Assembly: GCA_964613035.1 (NCBI GenBank)
Contig: CAZTFQ010000011.1
Span: 1 to 59,037, forward strand
DNA length: 59,037 nucleotides
DNA from: CAVIQK01 sp964613035
GTDB lineage: Bacteria; Bacillota; Clostridia; Christensenellales; DTU072
Reading direction: 5' to 3'
Shown here: positions 33,358 to 42,108 of the stretch, one piece after another
Numbering within the stretch: position 1 is the first letter of the stretch
Layout of the letters: each line of letters starts with the position of its first letter
Position numbers and translations under genes: made by a program
The notes under the pieces: generated by a model
Database searches by the model: none
What the model was told of the DNA's origin: nothing
What the model saw: only the letters and a program-made list of their open reading frames with translations

Positions 33358-35283
33358 TTATTTAAGGACTATATCAAGTTCTTTATCTTTGACGGAGAGT
33401 GCGTTTTGGTCGAGAGCCAGGGCGACTTTATCGCCTACTTCCGCTTCTTCCGTAAGGAGGACGTTGAGCAGGATATCGCCGACTGCAATCTTGGCGAATT
33501 TTTCGCGACCGTAGTCGAGGATTTCTTTGACTTCTCCCATAAGAGAGCCGAGGACGTCTTCTTCGGATTTGACTACCGCGATATCGCGTGCATCCGCTAT
33601 GTAAGAGAGGGCTTCTTTGAATATCTTGTTACCCTTGCCCGCGAAAAGCTTGGAGGCGACGTCGTCGATGGATGGGATGAGGCTTTCACCGATCTTGATG
33701 TAGAAGTTATATCTACGGCGACCGTTCTCGTCCTTTTCTTTAAGTTTGACGAAATATCCGTCCATAACGTTGAGGGTAGCCAGCGGGCTGATTACGGATT
33801 CACCGTTGAGCGCGATCTTCTTGGCGTCCAGAGTAAATTTCACGGACTTACCTACTTCCAGACCGTCGGCGTTGTCGACGAGGACGAAGTAAGTGACGTC
33901 GGAGGAAGACAGTCTGACGAGGTACTTGCCGTGAATCTCTTCGATTTCTTCTACGAGGGCTTCGCATTCGCCTTCTCCTAAGATGATGGCGTCATTGGGG
34001 ACGTTAAGTTCATAATTACCGTCCGCGACTTGATTCTTGAGGGCTTCGGGGAGCACGTATTTTTGTCCGGCAAAAGACATCTCGCCTTCTGCGACGGAAG
34101 CGTCGAATACGTTTTCTTTAGGCACTCTCATCTTAATGCTGAGCTCGGACGCTTTATCGAAGACGTGGATATTACGCTTATTGATGGCGATATCGATGAC
34201 GTCGCCGCTGCGGACGGAGCAATCTCCCGTAATCTTGACGGTGAATGATCCCTTCTCGTCGGACACGTTGTCCACGTTGAAGTTACAATAAAGAATGGTC
34301 TCTCCGCCGAGAGCTTCCACGACGTCGACGACAGCGCGGGCTTTTTGCCACTCGGAGGCATCCATGGATTCGTTATAGAGCTCTATGTCGTCGGGGCGGA
34401 CGCCGAGCACTATGGGGTGCTGACCGTTCATATATTTAACCAAAATTCTGTTGGCGAGAGTATAATCCATAACGATATCGGTACCGCAATCCAGATTGAA
34501 GGAGACTTCGGAGCCGTTCTTGGTAATCGTGCCGTCGAAGAAGTTCATCTGAGGAGTGCCGATGAAGCAGGCGACGAATACGTTGCCGGGGTATTTATAG
34601 AGGTCTTGAGGGGTATCGATCTGTTGAACGAAACCGTCTTTCATAACGACTATACGGGTACCCATGGTCATGGCTTCTACCTGGTCGTGGGTGACGTAGA
34701 TGAACGTGGTCTGGAGTCTGTTGTGGAGACGGGTTATCTCCGCTCTCATAGCGGCACGGAGCTTGGCGTCCAAGTTGCTGAGAGGCTCGTCCAGAAGGAA
34801 GACCTTAGGGTTACGGACGATGGCTCTGCCGAGCGCGACTCTCTGGCGCTGACCGCCGGAAAGAGCTTTAGGTTTACGATCCAGATATTCGGTGATGCCG
34901 AGGATCTTGGCGGCTTCACGGACTTTGACGTCGATTTCGTCCTTTTTGACCTTGGCTATCTTCAAGCTGAACGCCATATTTTCATAGACCGTCATATGAG
35001 GATAAAGAGCGTAGTTTTGGAAAACCATCGCGATGTTGCGATCTTTGGGTTCATAATCGTTGACAAGCTCTCCGTCGATGTAAAGTTCTCCGGCGGTTAT
35101 TTCTTCGAGACCGGCAATCATTCTGAGGGTAGTGGACTTACCGCAACCGGAGGGACCGACGAAAACGATGAATTCTTTATCGTCGATATCCATGCAAAAG
35201 TCATTGACTGCTTTTACCTTAGAACCGTTCTTGCTTTTACCGTCGTAAACTTTGTAGATGTGCTTTAGTGATAAGTTAGACAT
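33358..35283 (-). CDS. ABC transporter ATP-binding protein, MsmK/UgpC type, with long C-terminal extension
   Basis: This 641-residue protein has a canonical N-terminal half: Walker A GPSGCGKS (43-50), Q-loop FQNYALYP, signature LSGGQ (141-145), Walker B LLDEP (163-167), D-loop SNLD (169-172), switch His199, then TOBE/OB regulatory segments to about residue 370. The family usually ends there; here about 270 more residues follow with repeated beta-rich segments (KSVKFTLDAKKIALNG, DKVALALDQNALSVKD) that look like extra OB/TOBE-type folds. Shared MsmK-type ATPases energise several CUT1 importers in Firmicutes, so it is the best candidate for the importer at 22645-26380. It is monocistronic, with its own promoter and terminator. 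Confidence 0.9.
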   Translation of the reverse strand: MSNLSLKHIYKVYDGKSKNGSKVKAVNDFCMDIDDKEFIVFVGPSGCGKSTTLRMIAGLEEITAGELYIDGELVNDYEPKDRNIAMVFQNYALYPHMTVYENMAFSLKIAKVKKDEIDVKVREAAKILGITEYLDRKPKALSGGQRQRVALGRAIVRNPKVFLLDEPLSNLDAKLRAAMRAEITRLHNRLQTTFIYVTHDQVEAMTMGTRIVVMKDGFVQQIDTPQDLYKYPGNVFVACFIGTPQMNFFDGTITKNGSEVSFNLDCGTDIVMDYTLANRILVKYMNGQHPIVLGVRPDDIELYNESMDASEWQKARAVVDVVEALGGETILYCNFNVDNVSDEKGSFTVKITGDCSVRSGDVIDIAINKRNIHVFDKASELSIKMRVPKENVFDASVAEGEMSFAGQKYVLPEALKNQVADGNYELNVPNDAIILGEGECEALVEEIEEIHGKYLVRLSSSDVTYFVLVDNADGLEVGKSVKFTLDAKKIALNGESVISPLATLNVMDGYFVKLKEKDENGRRRYNFYIKIGESLIPSIDDVASKLFAGKGNKIFKEALSYIADARDIAVVKSEEDVLGSLMGEVKEILDYGREKFAKIAVGDILLNVLLTEEAEVGDKVALALDQNALSVKDKELDIVLK

Positions 35284-35391
35284 AATACGCTCCTATCGTA
35301 AGTATTATTTATTTTGAGCAAGGTGCGTTGCTTGCGCCGATATACTATATATAATTATAAGCGACAAGTATCCTCATATTACTCTATATTA

Positions 35392-35419
35392 ATTGTACCC
35401 CAAAAACGAACAATGTCAA
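35392..35419 (-). promoter_or_regulatory. Promoter of the MsmK-like ATPase gene
   Basis: On the minus strand TTGACA (35414-35419) and TACAAT (35392-35397) are 16 bases apart, with a leader of about 100 bases. Confidence 0.7.
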
Positions 35420-35513
35420 TAGGAAATTTTCGTTTAATTTTTGGTTTTGTTCACTTAATTTTTGAATGGTCGAGAAAAAAGGGGAAAATTACGAAAAAAA
35501 TTAAGATTAAAAC

Positions 35514-35539
35514 AAAAAAACGCTCTGTCGGCGTTTTTT
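35514..35539. terminator. Intrinsic terminator after the YitT pair
   Basis: A-run, CGC, 7-base loop, GCG, T-run: the stem AAAAAACGC/GCGTTTTTT reads as a terminator on both strands; the YitT genes end upstream of it on the minus strand. Confidence 0.6.
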
Positions 35540-35601
35540 AGGTTATGACGATTAATAAATCGGAACGAAATATTTTTCGATTTTTTATTTGTATATTAAT
35601 A

Positions 35602-36549
35602 TTAGAGATTATCGTTTTCTTTATTGGCGAAGCCTTTTCCGATAACTTCGGAGACTCTTTCTACGTATGCGAAGGCTCTCTCGTCGACTTCTCTGATAAT
35701 TTTTTTCGCATTGACCAGCTGACGTTTTTCCACTACGCAGATGACCATCGTTTTGTCGGTATGGCTATAACCGCCGACGACTTTTAACATAGTCGTGCCG
35801 TGTCTCAATTTATCGCGGAGCTCTTTTGCCATTTCTTCGGGTTTATCGGTAGTGATTTCCAACTCGTAAGCCGAAGAGTATCCTTTGAAGACGAATTCTT
35901 GGACAATCTCGGAGATGAATATCGCGGAAACGGAATAGACGAACATATTGAAAGCAGCCGTAAGGTCGGACCCGTTGAGGTAATAGACGGCGACGGATGC
36001 GATGGCTACTATTACTATATTGAAATAAAGTATGGCACGGATGCCCTCCGTAGCGGATCTTTTCGCAAACTTTCTTAAAATCATACCTACGATATCGCTG
36101 CCGCCCGTCGATCCTCCTATAGAGAGCATAAGCGGTAGAGACAGCCCCTGAATGGCACCGCCCGCCAATGTATAGACGACGCGATTGGCGCCGTCGCCTC
36201 CGCCGAGGTAAGTGCCGATAATCGTAGCGAGATCCGTGGCTCTGAGTATAAGCATCATTCCTACGACGAAGAAAACGAAGAGGAGCGTTTTTACGGCGAA
36301 TTGTTTCGTATAACGGATGAAGCAATATATGATTATGGGGATATTGATCGCGAGCACCCAAATACCTGCGGAAAGGTACCAATTACCTCCCGACACGAGC
36401 ATATCTATAATGATGGCAATTCCCGTGGCTCCTCCTATAATGGACCCGGAGGGGATGAGGAGTATCTCTAGCGGAAAAGCCGTCAAGAATGCGGATACGA
36501 ATATAACCGCTACCGTTTTCAGTTCACTTAATATCGCCGTGTTTTTCAT
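35602..36549 (-). CDS. YitT family membrane protein (second of pair)
   Basis: This 315-residue protein has about five to six N-terminal transmembrane segments (YitT_membrane, with LIPSGSIIGGATGIAI) and a C-terminal soluble DUF2179 domain (about 220-300, with KVVGGYSHTDKTMVICVVEKRQL). The physiological role of the family is not settled. It starts inside the preceding YitT gene (26-base overlap) with a GAGG site 8 bases upstream, so translation is coupled to that paralogue. Confidence 0.88.
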   Translation of the reverse strand: MKNTAILSELKTVAVIFVSAFLTAFPLEILLIPSGSIIGGATGIAIIIDMLVSGGNWYLSAGIWVLAINIPIIIYCFIRYTKQFAVKTLLFVFFVVGMMLILRATDLATIIGTYLGGGDGANRVVYTLAGGAIQGLSLPLMLSIGGSTGGSDIVGMILRKFAKRSATEGIRAILYFNIVIVAIASVAVYYLNGSDLTAAFNMFVYSVSAIFISEIVQEFVFKGYSSAYELEITTDKPEEMAKELRDKLRHGTTMLKVVGGYSHTDKTMVICVVEKRQLVNAKKIIREVDERAFAYVERVSEVIGKGFANKENDNL

Positions 36550-37426
36550 ATTTATAGCCTCGGTTGAATTTAGGACGAGAGAAGACGTCGTACGTACTTT
36601 TCACGAAAGTAAACGCACTGTCGTCGTGCTTATTGATGATTCTTTTCAGTAAATACGCCTGTCTATACTGGACGATGACGAGGAGTATCTTTTTTCCTTC
36701 GCTAAGGTTGCTATCGTCGTCGTAGACGTCTATGACGGTCACTCCGCGCTTAAAGGTAGAGAGAATCTCTTCTTTCATCGGCTCGGGATTGGTCGTGACG
36801 ATCATATATTTCTTGGGGTGGTCTATTCCTCTGCCGAGCATACCCATACATGCGCCGCCCACCATAACGTAAGCTAGGCTGTAGAGCACGATGAATACCG
36901 ACTGGTGCTTAAAGAATATTACGAGAATACATCCGAGAGTAACCGTGCAGATATTACATATCATAATAATGGTCGAGAGGTCTATCTCGGGCTTATACTT
37001 ACCTACTATTCTGCCGATGATCTCCGTCCCGCCGTTGCTGCCGTTGACCTGAGAGGCGATGTGCATGGACGTGCCGATGAAAACGCCGCCTATAATCGTA
37101 GCCATAACGGGAGACGATTGAAAGACCAACTCGTCGGGGAGAATTCTCAAGACCAGAGTACACACGACGGTGGCAAAAATCGTTTTGAACGTAAAATCTC
37201 CGCGCAATAAAATTATGGCGGCTATAAGGAGAGGGACATTGATACAGAGATAAATAATCGAATAATGGACGTCGGGCAAAAAGTAATAGACGGTAGTCGC
37301 GACTCCCGTAAAACCGCCCGGGACGAAGTTGTTGGGGTTGACGAAAATGTGAACGGAAAGAGCATTGAGGGTACCCGCAATGGCTACAATAAAATACTCA
37401 TAAAGTTTTTTCAAAACTTTTTTCAT
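36524..37426 (-). CDS. YitT family membrane protein (first of pair)
   Basis: This is a 300-residue paralogue of the following gene: membrane segments with FVNPNNFVPGGFTGVATTV and SNGGTEIIGRIVGKY, then a DUF2179 domain with FKRGVTVIDVYDDDSNLSEG. The start is placed at the ATG at 37426 (MKKVLKKLYEYF), with AGGGA about 8 bases upstream; the frame is open 7 codons further to a TTG, which is less likely. The tandem, overlapping arrangement suggests that the two products form a hetero-oligomer. Confidence 0.85.
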   Translation of the reverse strand: MKKVLKKLYEYFIVAIAGTLNALSVHIFVNPNNFVPGGFTGVATTVYYFLPDVHYSIIYLCINVPLLIAAIILLRGDFTFKTIFATVVCTLVLRILPDELVFQSSPVMATIIGGVFIGTSMHIASQVNGSNGGTEIIGRIVGKYKPEIDLSTIIMICNICTVTLGCILVIFFKHQSVFIVLYSLAYVMVGGACMGMLGRGIDHPKKYMIVTTNPEPMKEEILSTFKRGVTVIDVYDDDSNLSEGKKILLVIVQYRQAYLLKRIINKHDDSAFTFVKSTYDVFSRPKFNRGYKYEKHGDIK

Positions 37427-37555
37427 CCGAATATCCCTGACGCCCAATATGGCGACGATGATAATGATATAACAACGGCGTTACATAATCAAGCGAATAA
37501 AATCAATCCGAAAAAAATGTTTTTTTCGTTTGCATATAAATAGAGGAGATTTAGA

Positions 37556-38401
37556 TTACTTATCCGAAGAATATCTATATGCTATCCTGCAAGCCCTTTT
37601 ATACGCCTCGGTGAAATACAATTCCGTACTCATCGCGGAATATACGTCGTTGTCCCTTCTGCCCGGTTTCGAGAGGACGTTGAGTTCGAAATTAAGAATA
37701 TCCTGAGGGGCGGATTTCTTCAGACGTTCCACGTTGTAATTCCAATCGGCGACGCCGTCGTACGGGAGGAGGTGGAGATCGTCCGTCCAAAAAATCTTAC
37801 CGTCGAATCGGCTTATGCCTAGATTGTCGTTGAGATGGGTCATTATGAGTCGGTCGCCGAACTTCTTCAATAAATCCATTGAGTGATTGTAGCACATTTC
37901 GTGTCCGGAGTCCCAACAATATCCGACGTGAGGCTTATCTGCATATCTGTCGAGAAGTGCGAAGAGATATTCTTCTCCTTCGGTGTTTTCAAAAGCGATT
38001 TTTACGCCGTAATTTTCCGCGAGAGCGACCACTCTGTCGTAATTGTTGAAACGTAATTCCGACTCGTCGAATCGATAATCGAATCCTATCCAGGCGTGGA
38101 GCACCATAACGGGGACGTCGAGGTCGCGGCACGTCTCGAGCACGGAAACGATTTCTTCCGTAGCGGTCAGGGCGCGTTCTCCCGTCGACCACATATCGGC
38201 GGCGCCTCTATAAGGAGCGTGCATTGATTGAATTTCCAGTCCGCAATCTCTCGCTGCCGATATTACTTCCGCCAAATCGATTCCGTCTCTATACTCGGGA
38301 GAGACGGCGTCGAAGCCGACTTTCTTAACTATTTTTACTATTTCCGACATTTCCGTCGAAGATGAGCCGAATACCGAAATTCCGATTTTTTGTTTCCACA
38401 T
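37556..38401 (-). CDS. Sugar phosphate isomerase/epimerase-like TIM-barrel protein
   Basis: This 281-residue protein belongs to the AP-endonuclease-2/xylose-isomerase-like barrel family. Metal-site segments are visible: IAFENTEGEEYL (Glu near 143), GYCWDSGHEM (Asp and His near 170) and THLNDNLG near 200, the usual E-D-H pattern for a divalent metal. Members isomerise or epimerise sugars or related keto acids. It lies 43 bases downstream of the DUF1893 gene and may be in the same operon as the aldo/keto reductase, hinting at sugar or polyol metabolism. Confidence 0.82.
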   Translation of the reverse strand: MWKQKIGISVFGSSSTEMSEIVKIVKKVGFDAVSPEYRDGIDLAEVISAARDCGLEIQSMHAPYRGAADMWSTGERALTATEEIVSVLETCRDLDVPVMVLHAWIGFDYRFDESELRFNNYDRVVALAENYGVKIAFENTEGEEYLFALLDRYADKPHVGYCWDSGHEMCYNHSMDLLKKFGDRLIMTHLNDNLGISRFDGKIFWTDDLHLLPYDGVADWNYNVERLKKSAPQDILNFELNVLSKPGRRDNDVYSAMSTELYFTEAYKRACRIAYRYSSDK

Positions 38402-38444
38402 AATCGATTCTCCTATAAAAATATTGATATAATAAAAGGTTTTC

Positions 38445-38870
38445 TTAGAAAGAGATATTCATTTCTTTCATTTTTTCACGGATGATTTTATAAGCCGTCT
38501 CGGGGTCGGAAACGTCTAGGACAGACTCTTCGAACGGACATATGCCGTCGCCGCTACGATTGGAAATATTGTCGACGAGGTCGTCGTATTCCACGATAAC
38601 GGAATTTTGTTTCAAAACTTCGAGAGCGGCTCTACCGATGACGGGGGCGTAGAGAGCCTTAACTCCGAGCAAGACGTAAAGGAACGCCGTCGCTTTGCCT
38701 ACCACCTTGTCGGCGGCGGAAAAACCGTTATAATTTTCTTGACTTTCCACTCTCGCCACGAGCGGAGCGATGCCTCTGCGTACCGAGGTATAGACGTGAT
38801 CTCCGCGGCAAATTACGCAGGTATATTCGCAAGAAAGCATTATTTCTTTTGCTCTGATAAGGTCTTTCAT
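38445..38870 (-). CDS. DUF1893 domain protein
   Basis: This 141-residue protein matches DUF1893 (PF08973), known from the structure of Thermotoga TM1506 with a cytidine-deaminase-like fold but no proven activity. Visible features are VRRGIAPLVARVES, GFSAADKVVGKATAFLYVLLGVK with a Lys-rich helix, and Cys near residue 115 in GICPFEESV. Its start overlaps the stop of the aldo/keto reductase gene by 4 bases (ATGA), so the two are coupled. Confidence 0.75.
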   Translation of the reverse strand: MKDLIRAKEIMLSCEYTCVICRGDHVYTSVRRGIAPLVARVESQENYNGFSAADKVVGKATAFLYVLLGVKALYAPVIGRAALEVLKQNSVIVEYDDLVDNISNRSGDGICPFEESVLDVSDPETAYKIIREKMKEMNISF

Positions 38871-40000
38871 TTACTTAATTTTTTTACGAAGTCGGACATC
38901 ATTTCGCTGATTTTGATGTTCTGAGGACAGACTGCTTCGCAAGAACGACATCCGAGGCACGCGGAAGGTTTTTTATCGTCGGGAAGGGCTCCTATTGCCA
39001 TCGGAGCCAAAAATCCGCCGCCCGAATAAGAGTGCTCGTTGTACAATTCTATGAGCGAGGGGATATCGAGACTCATCGGGCAGTGCGACGTGCAATAACG
39101 GCATCCGGTGCAAGGAAGGGTGCTCTCGGCTGTCATCCGCTTGGCGACATCGAAGAGGACGGCTCTTTCTTCTTCCGTCAGCGGACAATCGGACTCGTAA
39201 ATCGCTATATTCTGTTTCAACTGTTCCGTATTTGACATTCCCGACAGAGTTACCGTGACCTCGGGGACTGACTGCAAAAAGCGAAACGCCCATTCTACTA
39301 CCGTCGCGCTAGGGCGAATTGCCTTAAGCGTATCGACATATTCGGGAGCCAATGAAGCGAGCTTGCCGCCGCGGACGGGTTCCATTACCCATACGGGGAT
39401 ATTCCTCTCCTTGAGCAGTTCTACTTTCGCTCGGGCGTTTTGCATTTTCCAATCGAGCCAATTGAGCTGAATCTGGCAAAACTCCATGTCTTTGCCGTAT
39501 GCGTCCAGGAAGCGTTTCATCGTATCCAGGGTGCCGTGCGTGGAAAAGCCGAGATGACGGATACGACCGTTGTTCTTCTGCTTAATCAAATAATCGTAGA
39601 TACCGTACTTGGGGGCCAGATAGGCGTCGATGTTCAATTCGCACACGTTGTGGAAGAGATAAAAATCGAAGTATTCCACGCCGCATTTTTTAAGCTGGGC
39701 TTCGAATATTTCTTCTACCTTATCCATATTATCGAGGTCGTATCCGGGGAACTTAGAAGCAAGATAAAAACTGTCTCGGGGATATTCTCCGAGGACTTCT
39801 CCCATCACCGTCTCGGAATTACCGTTATGATATCCCCAGGCGGTGTCGAAATAATTGACGCCCTTATCTAAGGCGTACGCAACCATTTCTCGGACGGCGT
39901 TTTTATCTATCGCGTCATAATTGCCGTCGCATACGGGAAGACGCATACATCCCATACCGAGTGCGGACAACTTCAAATTTTGAAAATCCTTATAAATCAT
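38867..40000 (-). CDS. Aldo/keto reductase with C-terminal 4Fe-4S clusters
   Basis: This 377-residue protein has an AKR TIM barrel (about 1-280) with FDTAWGYHNGNSE (Asp and Tyr of the tetrad), ASKFPG (Lys) and FYLFHNV (His), followed by two ferredoxin motifs: CTGCRYCTSHCPMSLDIP and CLGCRSCEAVCPQNIKIS. This AKR/ferredoxin fusion is common in anaerobic Clostridia and is thought to link NAD(P)H or ferredoxin electrons to carbonyl reduction. It is the first gene of an operon with DUF1893 and probably the TIM-barrel isomerase. Confidence 0.9.
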   Translation of the reverse strand: MIYKDFQNLKLSALGMGCMRLPVCDGNYDAIDKNAVREMVAYALDKGVNYFDTAWGYHNGNSETVMGEVLGEYPRDSFYLASKFPGYDLDNMDKVEEIFEAQLKKCGVEYFDFYLFHNVCELNIDAYLAPKYGIYDYLIKQKNNGRIRHLGFSTHGTLDTMKRFLDAYGKDMEFCQIQLNWLDWKMQNARAKVELLKERNIPVWVMEPVRGGKLASLAPEYVDTLKAIRPSATVVEWAFRFLQSVPEVTVTLSGMSNTEQLKQNIAIYESDCPLTEEERAVLFDVAKRMTAESTLPCTGCRYCTSHCPMSLDIPSLIELYNEHSYSGGGFLAPMAIGALPDDKKPSACLGCRSCEAVCPQNIKISEMMSDFVKKLSK

Positions 40001-40065
40001 AATGTATTCTCTCCTTAATTAATATCGGGGGAATTTTATTCTTTGTCTAAAGCGCAGTATCGTGG

Positions 40066-40172
40066 TCGATATGTTGCTCCGCAACGAGATATTTGCTCGC
40101 TTCGCCAGCAATCGATATATGCTCATTATATTTGCATTCGATATGTTGCTCTGCAACGAAAATATATCGTAG
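40066..40172. repeat. Hairpin array on the downstream side of the four-helix-bundle gene
   Basis: Short hairpins are separated by CGATAT-type spacers: GTTGC-TCC-GCAAC (40073-40085), TTGCT...AGCAA (40093-40111), a weak ATGC...GCAT (40119-40137) and GTTGC-TCT-GCAAC (40145-40157). The array occupies most of 40001-40180; no open frame is seen in it. Confidence 0.75.
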
Positions 40173-40180
40173 TTATCAAC

Positions 40181-40534
40181 TTATTGATTACTTCCTTTCA
40201 CTGTTGTGATCGAAGCGATCAATCTTCTTCTAATTGAACCGCATTTATTACGTAAATCATTGTAAGTAGCATCCGTTATTTTACCTTTTCTTAAAATCAG
40301 TTCAAGCCAATATTCCGTTTCCGAGCATTCTTTCAAAGAAATTTCGAGCTTGCTAATAAAATCAGCTTTACTCTGTGCGTATTTCGCTTCGTGCACATTA
40401 GCACCGATTGACGATGAAGAACGCACTATTTGGTTTACATAAACAGGGCACCCTTTTATTTTATCGCACAAGTCGGAAATTTGGATAGCAAATTCAATTG
40501 AGTCTTCTCGAAGTTGATTCTTGTTGTCGGTCAT
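40181..40534 (-). CDS. Four-helix bundle protein (S23/Avd-like family)
   Basis: This 117-residue protein is all-helical, with the family hallmarks IVRSSSSIGANVHEAKYA (about 42-59) and the ISLKECSETEYWLELI helix. Relatives are encoded in intervening sequences of 23S rRNA (S23 proteins) and as the accessory variability protein Avd of diversity-generating retroelements; both bind nucleic acid. No 23S rRNA or reverse transcriptase is in this window. The gene is a lone unit with an AAGGAG site 8 bases before ATG and is bracketed by hairpin arrays on both sides, which suggests that gene and arrays form one mobile or structured element. Confidence 0.88.
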   Translation of the reverse strand: MTDNKNQLREDSIEFAIQISDLCDKIKGCPVYVNQIVRSSSSIGANVHEAKYAQSKADFISKLEISLKECSETEYWLELILRKGKITDATYNDLRNKCGSIRRRLIASITTVKGSNQ

Positions 40535-40563
40535 TTGTATTGCTCCTTTTTTTAATATGCTGT

Positions 40564-40739
40564 TGCTCGTTTCGCAAGCACTCGATATTTTTCACATACA
40601 GCCTGACATGTTTTACCAAAATTCGTTTTGCCGTCAGGCGAAACATATCGAATCCTCACAGAGGATATATCGAGTCTCTTTGAGACATATAGAGCAACGC
40701 ATAACGGTGCATATCGATGGAGTCGCACTCAATGCGTTG
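40564..40739. repeat. Hairpin array on the upstream side of the four-helix-bundle gene
   Basis: Hairpins joined by CGATAT-type spacers, on plus coordinates: TGCT...AGCA (40564-40580), GTTTTGCC-GTCA-GGCGAAAC (40625-40644), ATCCTC-ACA-GAGGAT (40652-40666), GTCTC-TTT-GAGAC (40674-40686) and CAACGCAT...ATGCGTTG (40695-40739, with an inner GTGC/GCAC stem). GCCTGAC (40601) can also pair with GTCAGGC (40633). The array fills the interval between rlmD and the four-helix-bundle gene. Confidence 0.75.
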
Positions 40740-40758
40740 TCTATAACAGAAATATTAT

Positions 40759-42102
40759 TTACTTCAAGTAAACGACGGTTTCGACGTGTCGGGTATTGGG
40801 GAACATATCGTAGGGGCGGACGGACGTCGGGGTGAAGTCGAGGGCGGCGACGTCGCGAGCGAGGGTCGCGGGATTACAGGATATATAGACTATTTCGTCA
40901 ATCTTGTCGGCATTGGCGTTGATTGTCGCGACTACTTCGGAAGACAGCCCTTTCCTCGGCGGATCGAGAAGTAAAACAACCCTACCCGATTCCTTGACCG
41001 AGTCTAAGACGTCGGGTAGAATCCGTGCGGTATCTCCCAAACGGAACTCGCCGTCTATACCCAGCTCTCGATAGAGTCTCTTACCGTCTTCCACTGCCGA
41101 CGGAATTATCTCGATATTGACAATAGGGTTACCGTTACGCGCTATTATGGCACCCAAAACGCCTATTCCTGCATATGCGTCTATTACTACGGCATCGGGA
41201 TAGGAAGATATGACGGATATGACGTCGGTTAAAATTCTCTCCGCGATCGGAATATTGATCTGCATAAAAGAATACGGGCTGACCGGGAAATCCACGCCGA
41301 GGAGAGAGCCCTTAAGTTCCTCTCCGTAGAGGCGTATCAGACGGTCTCCGAAGATAACGTTGGTGTCCGATTTATTTACGGACAAGTACAGCGTAAAACG
41401 CGGAAAAACACTTTTAAGAGCGTCGACGAGATAATCGCGATGCGGGACGGAGTCGCCGTTGACGACAAGCGTTACGGACAGACCGTCCTTAAGTTGTCTG
41501 GCGACGAGATGTCTTAAAAGTCCCTTTTTGTTATCGTCGGTGTAAGCCGTCAGGTTGAACTTCTCCGCATAGTCAAGCATTATCGATATAAGTTGTTCTG
41601 CCCAGTCTCCGTTGAGAAAGCACTTACGGGTAGAGACGACTTTATGAGTCCCCTCTCTGTAGAATCCGAGGCTGACTCGCCCTAGAGTCGTGCCGAAGGG
41701 AATGGAGAGTTTATTGCGATAACCGTATTCTTCCGACGGGACGACCTCTTCCGCCGTCACTCCGTCGGGGAGGCTCTTCTCGAGGAGCTTGTCGACGTTG
41801 GCTCTCTTCAGTTTTAATTGCTCGGAATATTCCAGATGAAGAAGACCGCATCCGCCGCAACGGGGAAAGCGGGTACAGACGGGCTTACGTCTATAAGGAG
41901 ACGGCTCGATCACCTCTATGAGGGTGGCGTAGGCGTAGTTTCTTTTAACGTGGTCTATACGAACTTTGACCAGCTCGCCTTTAATCGCGTACGAGACGAA
42001 AATCACGAAGCCGTCCTTTTTGATGACGCCCTCTTCTCCCATTCCGTAATTATCCACTCTCTCCGTGAGGAGCATACCTTGTATCGGTCTGAAATCTTCC
42101 AT
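40759..42102 (-). CDS. rlmD: 23S rRNA (uracil-5-)-methyltransferase RlmD
   Basis: This 447-residue protein has an N-terminal TRAM domain (about 10-65), a 4Fe-4S motif with Cys76, Cys82, Cys85 and probably Cys161, and a C-terminal SAM-dependent methyltransferase domain. Key elements are DAYAGIGVLGAII, the LLDPPRKGL motif and the catalytic Cys in YISCNPATLARD near residue 402. The family methylates uridines in 23S rRNA (or tRNA, for TrmA-like members). The hairpin array begins 20 bases after its stop. The ATG has no ribosome site; a promoter -10 box ends 6 bases before it, so the mRNA may be leaderless. Confidence 0.9.
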   Translation of the reverse strand: MEDFRPIQGMLLTERVDNYGMGEEGVIKKDGFVIFVSYAIKGELVKVRIDHVKRNYAYATLIEVIEPSPYRRKPVCTRFPRCGGCGLLHLEYSEQLKLKRANVDKLLEKSLPDGVTAEEVVPSEEYGYRNKLSIPFGTTLGRVSLGFYREGTHKVVSTRKCFLNGDWAEQLISIMLDYAEKFNLTAYTDDNKKGLLRHLVARQLKDGLSVTLVVNGDSVPHRDYLVDALKSVFPRFTLYLSVNKSDTNVIFGDRLIRLYGEELKGSLLGVDFPVSPYSFMQINIPIAERILTDVISVISSYPDAVVIDAYAGIGVLGAIIARNGNPIVNIEIIPSAVEDGKRLYRELGIDGEFRLGDTARILPDVLDSVKESGRVVLLLDPPRKGLSSEVVATINANADKIDEIVYISCNPATLARDVAALDFTPTSVRPYDMFPNTRHVETVVYLK

Positions 42103-42108
42103 ACGAAT

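Noticed and set aside
34345..35268. 307-codon plus-strand frame opposite the MsmK-like ATPase gene
   Set aside because: The minus strand encodes a complete ABC ATPase with all motifs; the plus frame is a shadow.
40181..40534. Avd of a diversity-generating retroelement
   Set aside because: No reverse transcriptase, template repeat or variable-repeat target gene is present nearby.
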